From assembly GCA_947448725.1 (NCBI GenBank), contig CANFOM010000007.1:1-64000 (forward strand): a DNA stretch of 64,000 bases. Reading direction: 5' to 3'. Of this stretch, positions 54,101 through 63,200 are shown one piece after another (position 1 is the stretch's first letter; each line of letters starts with the position of its first letter). Below the pieces are notes generated by a model, which ran no database searches, had not been told where the DNA came from, and saw nothing but the letters and a program-made list of their open reading frames with translations. The DNA comes from Bacteroidota bacterium. GTDB lineage: Bacteria; Bacteroidota; Bacteroidia; Chitinophagales; Chitinophagaceae. The position numbers were made by a program, and so were the translations under genes.

Positions 54101-55228
54101 ATGTTAACTAACCTACCGCTGTCAAATATATTGATTGGCAGTTTTATTGGGATTATTGCCATTCAACTGTTTTATTACTTATATTTTTTTCTGCGCCTAG
54201 CCTTGTATAAAAAACCTACTAAATCGGTGCATGTCGAACACCCTATTTCGGTGGTCATTTGCGCCCGGGACGAAGCTGCTAATTTAGCCAACTATTTACC
54301 AGGGGTATTGGTACAACAATACAATACCACGCACGAAGTAGTTTTAGTAAATGACAATTCCGAAGATGAAACAAAATACTTATTAGAAGAATTTAAAAAA
54401 TCATTCAAGAATTTAAATCCAATATTACTTTCACAGGAAGCCAAAATGATTAATGGAAAAAAATTCCCTTTATCTATAGGTATTAAATCGGCCAAAAACG
54501 AAACCTTGCTATTAACCGACGCCGATTGTGTGCCTGCTAGTGAACATTGGATGCAATTGATGCAGGATGGCTACGACGATGGTATTGAAATTGTTTTAGG
54601 CTATGGCGCTTATCGAAAAAAGCCAGGTATTCTAAATAAATTAATTCGCTTCGAAACTTTCCAAACTGCCTTACAATATTTTTCTTATGCATTGGCCGGC
54701 ATGCCTTATATGGGTGTAGGTAGAAACTTATCCTACAAAAAAGAAGTGTTTATCCGCAACAAAGGTTTCTCTTCGATCAATCAATTACCTAGTGGCGATG
54801 ACGACTTATTCATTAATCAGGTAGCCAACAAATACAATACTTCGATTGTAATTGATCAGGATGCTCATACCATCAGTGAACCTAAAACTAATTTGCACGA
54901 TTGGATGAATCAAAAGTACCGTCATTATACCACCAGCAAGTATTATAAAAAAGGACATGCCGCCTTACTGGGCTTGTATGCAATAAGTCAGTTTTTAGTA
55001 TACCCGGTTTTAATTGCTGCTTTATTTTTGACGCAAGAATATATTTTACTCGCCAGTCTCTGGACCATTCGTCTCTTGGTTCAAGGAACTATATTAAGAA
55101 GTACCATGAAAAAATTAAATGAATTAGACCTATGGCCTTGGTTTATTTTGTTTGATATATGGTCAATCTTCTATTATTTATTTACCTTGCCTAGCGTATG
55201 GAAAGCCCCACAGAAAAATTGGAATTAA
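54101..55228 (+). CDS. Family 2 glycosyltransferase, membrane-bound
   Basis: The 375-residue protein starts with a transmembrane helix (about 9-31). The GT2 catalytic domain follows: VVICARDEAANL, LVNDNSEDET, a DxD-type TDADCVP and LPSGDDDLFI. Two or three C-terminal helices end it. It adds a sugar from an activated donor to a lipid or surface glycan; the donor is unknown. Divergent from tgt. The end overlaps the rsmG start by 31 bases. Confidence 0.85.
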   Translation: MLTNLPLSNILIGSFIGIIAIQLFYYLYFFLRLALYKKPTKSVHVEHPISVVICARDEAANLANYLPGVLVQQYNTTHEVVLVNDNSEDETKYLLEEFKKSFKNLNPILLSQEAKMINGKKFPLSIGIKSAKNETLLLTDADCVPASEHWMQLMQDGYDDGIEIVLGYGAYRKKPGILNKLIRFETFQTALQYFSYALAGMPYMGVGRNLSYKKEVFIRNKGFSSINQLPSGDDDLFINQVANKYNTSIVIDQDAHTISEPKTNLHDWMNQKYRHYTTSKYYKKGHAALLGLYAISQFLVYPVLIAALFLTQEYILLASLWTIRLLVQGTILRSTMKKLNELDLWPWFILFDIWSIFYYLFTLPSVWKAPQKNWN

Positions 55229-55839
55229 TAACTAAGTACTTTGCCGATTTCACACCTAAGCAATTGGGTCAACTAGCAGGACTAGAACCCGCTTATAAAG
55301 AGTGGAACAGTCAGATTAATGTGATCTCCAGAAAAGACATCGATCATATTTACTTACATCATATTCTTCATTCATTAAGTATTGCAGCTATAGTAGAATG
55401 GGAAAAAGGGACCCAGGTGATTGATATTGGATGTGGTGGTGGTTTCCCTTGCGTGCCCTTGGCCATATTTTTTCCTGAGGTTCAGTTTTTAGCAGTGGAT
55501 AGTATTGCTAAAAAATTAAAAGTAGTGGATGCAGTTTGCGAGATGGTAGGTATTACCAATATTAAAACACAGCACACCAGAGTAGAAGAAATAAAAAATA
55601 AAAAGTTTGATTACGCTATAAGCCGTGCGGTAGCTCCTTTAAGAGATTTATGGAAATGGGCCGGGCCAATTTTAAATAAAAAGCCCAACCAAAATAATTC
55701 TTTGATTTGTTTAAAAGGCGGCGACTTGCACCAAGAAATTTTTGAAAGCGGTGTACGTCCAAAGATGATGTCTATTTATGACATCTTCCCTGAAGCTTAT
55801 TTTGAAGAGAAGTTTATCATACAAGTTAAGAAGCCTTAA
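55198..55839 (+). CDS. rsmG: 16S rRNA (guanine527-N7)-methyltransferase
   Basis: The 213-residue Rossmann methyltransferase has the SAM-binding VIDIGCGGGFPCVPLAI and the family-specific NVISRKDIDHIYLHHILHSL before it. FDYAISRAVAPLRDLWKW is the conserved C-terminal block. It modifies G527 in the 530 loop of 16S rRNA. ATG 55198 lies inside the end of the GT2 gene, so both are on one message. Length normal. Confidence 0.93.
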   Translation: MESPTEKLELITKYFADFTPKQLGQLAGLEPAYKEWNSQINVISRKDIDHIYLHHILHSLSIAAIVEWEKGTQVIDIGCGGGFPCVPLAIFFPEVQFLAVDSIAKKLKVVDAVCEMVGITNIKTQHTRVEEIKNKKFDYAISRAVAPLRDLWKWAGPILNKKPNQNNSLICLKGGDLHQEIFESGVRPKMMSIYDIFPEAYFEEKFIIQVKKP

Positions 55840-55852
55840 TAATCTCTTTATA

Positions 55853-57793
55853 TTAATTCGGTATCTCTAATTTATTATTGCTTCTATTAAGGTCTGGCAT
55901 TCTAGAGCTTGGATCAATCTCGATTGTTTTTAAAGCCGTTATGGGTTTTGTCGTTTCAAAAGTATAGGTAGGTTGTACCCATTTCCACTCGGGATGTACA
56001 ATTCTATTTTGTTTTGTTTCAGAAAGCTTTGGCGCCAACATTAAATCCAATGGAATATAATGCAGTTCGGTAGTACCATCTTTATAAGTAATAAGTACTT
56101 CAATAGGTGCTGGCATTTTGCCATAGCGTTGTAAACTAATAATTGCCGTATTTTTTTCGGCTTGAATATCATTTAAGCCATAATCAATGGTTTTAGTGGA
56201 ATTGACCCAATACTCTTTTAACCATTGCAATTGAATACCACTTGTTTTTTCAGCCACGCGGAAAAAATCATTGGCATTGGGATGTTTAAACTTCCATGTA
56301 TTGTAATAATTTAATAAAGTAGCATCACGTAAAGAATCTCCAATTACATAACCTAAGAAACCTAATAAAGTGGCGCCTTTACTATAAGCAGCACTACTAT
56401 AAGCAAAATTGGTATTGTAATGATCGGAATGGGTAGACATAGGTTCTTCTAAATTACTTTTTGCCAAAGCCAAATACCCACCGTAATTACCATATTGTAT
56501 ATAAGGCAAATAGGTTTTTGCTTTTTCATTATTCAATAGCAATAGTTTTTTAGCCGCCTCACTAATAAAAGGTGATTGCGTGGCTATATTTTGTTCATAC
56601 CAAAACGAAATTTCATCTTCTGCAAAACTTGCAAATCCTTCATCCAACCAAGGATATAAACTTTCATTGGATCCTAAAACATGTTGATACCAATTGTGCA
56701 TCCACTCATGAAACACCGTGCCTAAACCAGGTCCTTTAATTAAAGTGGCCATTGCATATTCCATACCCCCATCCCCTCCTTGTATAAAAGAATATTGAGG
56801 ATAAGGATAAGCACCAAACTTTTTCTCCATATAAGGTAAGGCCTTTTCGGCTGCCCACAATACATTGGACCAAGCACTATCTTCAACAGCAGTTTTTTGT
56901 TTATAATACACATGCAAGGTCAATCCCTTGCGCACTTCTTTGGATAAATGTTTAAAGTGATCATCGGCAGCCCATACAAAATCATGAATATTGTTTCCTT
57001 TAAAATTCCAAGACTTCAAACCTGCTGCATTAGCAAGTGCCGATGGATTTTGCAAAACACCCGTGGCTGCTATGGTATAATTTTTATTGATTTGAAGAGT
57101 CACATCATAATTGCCCCATACTCCATAAAATTCACGTGCTATATAAGCATTGGTATTCCAACCCTGATAATCATATTCCACCATTTTAGGATACCACTGA
57201 CTCATGGAAAAACGAACCCCTTCGGCATTGTCTCTGCCAGAGCGTCTTATTTGAACAGGCACTTGCGCTTCAAACTGCAGTGATAATTTTGCGGATGTTT
57301 TTGGCGCGATTGGATTGGTTAATTGCACTTCTAAAATAGTTTCGTGGTCTACTAATTTTTGCACTTTGCCATTGATTAAAATTTGGCTTATTCTTTGGTA
57401 ACCAATTTCAGTGGGTGTTAAATTTTGTATGCGATCTTTTACCCTTCTGTCCCAATCCTGAACATTGTCTACCCCTAATAAAGTAGAAGCGGATGTAATG
57501 GGTGCCCCTCTTCTTACACTCAAGTAATTTTTTCCTAGCTCTCTACTTCTAATATCCATAGCTGAATTGGGCGCGAAGGCATTCCAATACATATGAAAAT
57601 AAACTTTACGTAAAGTATCGGGGGAGTTATTGGTATAAACTAAGTCTTCTGAACCTTTAATGATATTAGAAGCAACATCTAAAGCTGCATTTATTTTATA
57701 GTCGATATGTTGTTGCCAACGATCGGCTTGGGCATGTACCAAATTGGCGATACCAAAAATGGCGAAAAGAGATGAAAATAGCTTCTTTTTCAT
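55853..57793 (-). CDS. M1-family metallopeptidase, secreted
   Basis: The 646-residue protein has a signal peptide (about 1-22, ending VHAQ). The M1 catalytic motifs are GGMEY (342-346, the exopeptidase GxMEN variant) and the zinc site His362-Glu363...His366 with Glu385 18 residues after the second histidine. The N-terminal domain is the beta-rich saddle; the C terminus is short, lacking the long helical bowl of full aminopeptidase N. It likely trims peptides in the periplasm or outside. Converges with rsmG. Confidence 0.9.
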   Translation of the reverse strand: MKKKLFSSLFAIFGIANLVHAQADRWQQHIDYKINAALDVASNIIKGSEDLVYTNNSPDTLRKVYFHMYWNAFAPNSAMDIRSRELGKNYLSVRRGAPITSASTLLGVDNVQDWDRRVKDRIQNLTPTEIGYQRISQILINGKVQKLVDHETILEVQLTNPIAPKTSAKLSLQFEAQVPVQIRRSGRDNAEGVRFSMSQWYPKMVEYDYQGWNTNAYIAREFYGVWGNYDVTLQINKNYTIAATGVLQNPSALANAAGLKSWNFKGNNIHDFVWAADDHFKHLSKEVRKGLTLHVYYKQKTAVEDSAWSNVLWAAEKALPYMEKKFGAYPYPQYSFIQGGDGGMEYAMATLIKGPGLGTVFHEWMHNWYQHVLGSNESLYPWLDEGFASFAEDEISFWYEQNIATQSPFISEAAKKLLLLNNEKAKTYLPYIQYGNYGGYLALAKSNLEEPMSTHSDHYNTNFAYSSAAYSKGATLLGFLGYVIGDSLRDATLLNYYNTWKFKHPNANDFFRVAEKTSGIQLQWLKEYWVNSTKTIDYGLNDIQAEKNTAIISLQRYGKMPAPIEVLITYKDGTTELHYIPLDLMLAPKLSETKQNRIVHPEWKWVQPTYTFETTKPITALKTIEIDPSSRMPDLNRSNNKLEIPN

Positions 57794-57887
57794 AGGACTG
57801 AATTAAGAAGCTAATTTAATTCATTAATTAGAATATATAAAAGAAAAATGTCAAACGGCTTGAATAAACACTTGCAGAGCTTATGCC

Positions 57888-60218
57888 CTAATTGTATTTT
57901 ACTAAGTATTGTCGCATGATAGAATAATCTAAACACAACCCAGAAGAGCCTGACTCATCTTCTTCCTTTAAAACCATTAAACTATTTATGAATTCATTTG
58001 AAGTTGACAAAATCGAATTACTCAAATTTAGCTGATCATTCTTTAACAATTTTTCAAAAATAATTAATGAGGCCGTGCCTTTTTTAGCATTAAAAGATGA
58101 AATAAAAGCACATTTGACATCTTTCAGCTTATGACTATCTGAATCAACAGCAATTGGTTGCCACTTTGTAACCTTTTTAGATTTTAAAGTAAATATTTTA
58201 ATTAGAAGCCCGCCAATTGTTGAAAAAAGATTATTTTTTTCATTATTAAATAATGCTCTATGCCAATTAATAGAATAAACGCAGCTAATAAAAGATGCTC
58301 TTACTATTTCGGATGGCCATATAATGGAAGCCTCTATTAAAGCAGTTTGTGATTTTTTATTATAAGATACTTTTTTAATTTCAATGCCAAATTGAATAGA
58401 ATTTTGAGTTAACCGAAGTAAGATATTGTCAAGTTTTATTTTATGTATATTGTCAATGCCAATTGTATCCATACTAAAAATCAGACATTCTTCTGAAATT
58501 TTAATAACCTGGCCTTTGTATAAGTCATTAACCAATAACGGGAAAGGTATTTTAAATTGAAAATAATTTCTTGATCTTTTTACATTATAATACACTTTGA
58601 ATATAAAGAATATAATTTTTACAATACTATATAAAACCCAAATACCAGCAATCAAAACAAGGTCAATACTATACCCGTTATCAATTACATTGTAAATATT
58701 TAATGCCACCGGATTTGTTGTAATTAAATTAGCCCCCTCTTTTGTTATAGCAATAGCTTGTGAAGAAACTTGCACTGCAGGCTGAAAATATTGTTTAAAA
58801 AACATAAAAATAGGTCCTGCTTGATAATTGCTTTTCAATTTTACGATTGCAATAACTATTGATAAAACACTAACAACTAAAACACTTAATTGAGGCAACA
58901 TAAAAAGCCAATTAACTTCCGACTTTATTTTCTTGGAAGAACTTATCCATGGTATTTTTTTGCCAAACAAACTTGCAGTTGAAACAATATGTATTGGCCA
59001 ACGCACTATTGCAAATAATTCGTTTGCCCAAAAATTAGAAAAACCACAGCCTATTTCTTGCAACATTATATAACTAAAAAAAGGGAATAAAAGTACCAAT
59101 AGGATATTAAAAATAGAAATTTCAAATGGAGGTATACCAAAAATGAGAGTAACTACCGGTATCAAGAAAAGAAATAATTTTTGCCACCCCTCTAAATAAA
59201 TTAAGCCTAAACTTAAATAGGAAACTCTTTGCTGCCAAGTTAACCCTTTACAAGTAAGTATTTTTTCATGTTTTAAAGTATGTAAATTCCCATGTGCCCA
59301 TCTATGCCTTGTCTTGTAATATTCAGTTAAATCGGAAGCTGCAATGCCATAGGCAATTGATTCATTTATATAGGTGGTTTTATAACCAGCCTTATGCATT
59401 TTTAATGACGTATGAATGTCTTCTGTTACGGTCAAAGTGGGGAAACCTCCTATTTCATCCAAAATAGAACGTCTGTAAACAACGCCAGTGCCAACACAGG
59501 TACTACTATTGTAAGTATCTTGGCAAGACTGGGAAATACTATAAAAAAATGACTGATCATGCCAAGTTTTATTATTCTTGAAGTTTATATATTGAAAGGC
59601 ATCCGTATTGTAATAATCCTGTGGGGTTTGCACCATTCCAACTTCTGCATCTTCAAAATAACCTAATGTAACATCCAAGGCATGCGGCAATGCAATATGA
59701 TCGGCATCAAAAACCATAACAAATTCTGCAGCACTAAGCGACAACCCAAAATTAAGATTACCTGCTTTTGCGTTTGTATTAATTGGCCTAGCATTATAAT
59801 TAACACCGATACTTTTTGCAAGCGCCTTCACTTCTTCTCTTTTACCATCATCCAAAACCCATACTTGATGAGGGTAATCTATATTTTTTGCGGCTTGAAT
59901 TGTTTTTTTTATAATTTCAATTGGCTCTTGATAGGTTAAAACAAAAACATCTACATTTAATCCTGTCGAAGATTTTTTCGAAGCCCTATTTTTATATTTC
60001 CAAGAATTTAATATTATAGTTAATGATAAAATAAATCCAAAACATTCTGCCACAAAATAAAAGAATGACAACCAAAATGAATGAGGAGCAAATATTGTTA
60101 ATCGCCAACCTAAATAAATTAAATAAATGAATAGATACAGCAAGGCAAGCATTCTTCGCACTATTTTAAATTTCTCAAAACGATCAGCTATGTGTTTTGA
60201 GTGCAATGCTGAATTCAT
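57888..60218 (-). CDS. Cellulose-synthase-like glycosyltransferase with PilZ-like tail
   Basis: The 776-residue membrane protein resembles BcsA. Two N-terminal helices come first, then a GT2 domain with VLDDGKRE (121-128), DADH (171-174), VTEDIH (264-269) and RHRWAHGN (304-311), further helices, and a beta-rich C-terminal domain resembling PilZ. The processive motif QxxRW reads TRHRW, and a canonical RxxxR c-di-GMP site is not evident. It would polymerise and extrude a polysaccharide. It follows the large repeat protein by 26 bases, suggesting one operon. Confidence 0.85.
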   Translation of the reverse strand: MNSALHSKHIADRFEKFKIVRRMLALLYLFIYLIYLGWRLTIFAPHSFWLSFFYFVAECFGFILSLTIILNSWKYKNRASKKSSTGLNVDVFVLTYQEPIEIIKKTIQAAKNIDYPHQVWVLDDGKREEVKALAKSIGVNYNARPINTNAKAGNLNFGLSLSAAEFVMVFDADHIALPHALDVTLGYFEDAEVGMVQTPQDYYNTDAFQYINFKNNKTWHDQSFFYSISQSCQDTYNSSTCVGTGVVYRRSILDEIGGFPTLTVTEDIHTSLKMHKAGYKTTYINESIAYGIAASDLTEYYKTRHRWAHGNLHTLKHEKILTCKGLTWQQRVSYLSLGLIYLEGWQKLFLFLIPVVTLIFGIPPFEISIFNILLVLLFPFFSYIMLQEIGCGFSNFWANELFAIVRWPIHIVSTASLFGKKIPWISSSKKIKSEVNWLFMLPQLSVLVVSVLSIVIAIVKLKSNYQAGPIFMFFKQYFQPAVQVSSQAIAITKEGANLITTNPVALNIYNVIDNGYSIDLVLIAGIWVLYSIVKIIFFIFKVYYNVKRSRNYFQFKIPFPLLVNDLYKGQVIKISEECLIFSMDTIGIDNIHKIKLDNILLRLTQNSIQFGIEIKKVSYNKKSQTALIEASIIWPSEIVRASFISCVYSINWHRALFNNEKNNLFSTIGGLLIKIFTLKSKKVTKWQPIAVDSDSHKLKDVKCAFISSFNAKKGTASLIIFEKLLKNDQLNLSNSILSTSNEFINSLMVLKEEDESGSSGLCLDYSIMRQYLVKYN

Positions 60219-60244
60219 TAATAACTATTTTGCTACAATATAAT

Positions 60245-63200
60245 TTAAAACGACCGAACAGCTCTTACTTTGTACCCTACATTTTTTGGGAAATAATAAG
60301 GGGAACCGCCTATATCAAAATACCAAGCTTTACTTGAATCTGTTTGATATTCTATTGTACTCCAATAATGCCCACTTAACCCACTAATACTAGCTCTCTT
60401 ATCATTCATTAAAGTTAATTCATATTTAGTAGGCAATCGCCAATCGGTAAAATTTTTACCATCAGTACTATGCTCATCTATATTTGTTACACTATCCATT
60501 GCATCATACCAAGTTGAAGCAGCAGATTGATCTTGTGTTTCTGCAACTAACCCATGCTTACCATTTGGTGTTACATAAAATACATAACCTCCTAAAGAAG
60601 CATTTAAACCTACAGTATAACTTGGTGTTGAAGTAGCTGCCCAACTTGCATTTCCTAAACCGTCGGTAGTTAATACCAACCCTGCAGTACTATCAGTATT
60701 AGGATAGGTTATAGCACCTGCTGTAATTTTTCCAGCTATAGTTGTATTTCCATTTTTTAAAATAGTTATTGCATTACTTCTATGCGTATCATCTAATCCA
60801 TTTCCTATTACAAATAATCTATCTGTGGAATCAAAAGAAGTTGCAGCAGTAGGCGTATACCTTGTATTAAAAATACCCAAGGCTGTTTCACCATAAGATG
60901 GCGCATTTACATTATTACCTATTGCAACAGTTGAATTAGAGGTTGCAGAACTATTTAAACCCATAGCAATTGATTGACGTCCACTTGCAGTATCTGTATT
61001 TCCAAAAGCAAATGCTTGGTCATCACTTGCAATACTTTGATAACCCATTGCCAGAGAATGATTACCACTTGCCTTTGATTTGTATCCCCCAGCAATTGAT
61101 TGAGATCCACTTGCCTTTGTTTGAAATCCTATTGCCATTGTTTGATATCCACTTGCTGTATCAGTATGACCAATCGCCAATGATTGAGTTCCACTAGCAA
61201 CAGATTTAAATCCCATTGCTACAGAATGATCACCGCTAGCATTAGTCCTATTACCCATAGTTGTTGATCCATTACCACTTGAAATTGTACTATCACCCAT
61301 AGATGTGGATTGATATCCGCTTGCCACTGTATTTAAACCCATCGCGGTAGATGTACCACCACTAGCTAAAGTACCTTGGCCCATTGCAGTTGATTGCCAT
61401 CCGCTTGCCACTGTATTTAAACCCATCGCGGTAGATGTACCACCACTAGCTAAAGTTCCTTGCCCCATTGCCGTTGATTGATACCCACTTGCTGTCGTAT
61501 TTAAGCCCATCGCAGTTGATGCGCTGCTACTTGCTGTAGTACCTTGGCCCATTGCAATTGATTGATACCCACTTGCTGTAGTATTTAAGCCCATTGCAGT
61601 AGAGTGGCTGCTACTTGCTATAGTTCCTTGCCCCATTGCTGTCGACTCATACCCACTTGCTGTCGTATTTAAGCCCATCGCAGTAGAGTGGCTGCTACTT
61701 GCTATAGTTCCTTGCCCCATTGCTGTCGACTCATACCCACTTGCTGTCGTATTTAAGCCCATCGCAGTAGAGTGGCTGCTACTTGCTATAGTTCCTTGCC
61801 CCATAGACGTGGATTGATTCCCACTTGCTGTTGTTCTAAAACCCATAGCAACTGAATGCGACCCACTAGCCAAAGTTCTATTTCCCATTGTTGTTGATCC
61901 ATCGCCACTTGCAGTTGTACTATCACCCATAGACGTAGATTGCCAGCCGCTTGCAACTGTATTTAAACCCATAGCTGTTGATTGATAACTACTTGCTAAA
62001 GTTCCATATCCCAAAGCTGTTGATTGCGAGCCGCTTGAAGTAGTTTTCAATCCCATAGCAATAGACGTAGAGCTAGTTGCACTTGTTCCTTGCCCAATTG
62101 CAAAAGACTCGTTACCACTTGCCAATGTATTCAATCCAAAAGCGACAGAGTGAGGTCCTGATGCAATAGTACTTTCTCCCATTGCAACACTTGATGATCC
62201 TCTTGCTTTTGCATATTGACCCATTGCAAATGAAGTGGGTTGCTCCGCTCTACTACCTTGACCTAAAGCCACAGAACCAAATGCACTTGCCGTATCTAAA
62301 TAACCCATTGCAATCGAAGAAGTGGCATCTGCTAAAGTTAAATGTCCTATTGAAGTAGAAGTATATCCATTTGCTTTTGCACCGTAACCCATTGCAAAAG
62401 CATGTGATTGACTTGCCACCGAATTCTGACCAAATGATACCGCAGCTAATGCACTTGCTGTATCTGTAGCACCAGCTACAAAACTATAATCACCGCTTGC
62501 TAAATTATTCTGTCCAAAGGATGTTGAATAACTACCCATACTTGTACTATCATCCCATTTTGTATCATCCATCCCACCCACTCTAAAGGCAGCTTTTCTT
62601 GGCGTCCACATCATACGAACTCCTGCACCTAAAGAAGTAGGATTGCCTTGTCCAAAAGTTCCAGTTGCAACAAATCCGTCATCACTATTAAATATTTTTC
62701 TTCCCGAAATAGTTTCTTCACTTGCAGACATAAATCCTGCTGTTGTGGAAAAAGTTGTCCAACTTAAATTCCCTAAACCATCCGTTTTCAAAACCAATCC
62801 AGCAGTACTATCTCTATTAGGATAAGTAACTGCACCAACTGTTAGTGTTCCGCTTGTTTTTACATTTGTCACACTTGTATTTCCTAGTTGAATGGAATTA
62901 CTAGCACTTACTATTGCTCCATTTCCTATTGCTGTTGCATTGGTTAAACTATCATAAAACACATCGGATGCATGACCAATAGCTGTATTATTCGAGCCTA
63001 TAGTATTACTATAAAGCGAACGCAAACCTATTGCTGTATTATTTGAGCCTGTAGTATTAAGATTAAGTGCATTAACCCCAGATGCAGTATTATTATTTCC
63101 AATAGTATTGGTGTTAAGCGCATAAGCTCCAATTGCAGTATTTGACTCTCCTAACTTGTTGCTAAATAATACATAATAACCACTTGCGGTATTAAAATTT

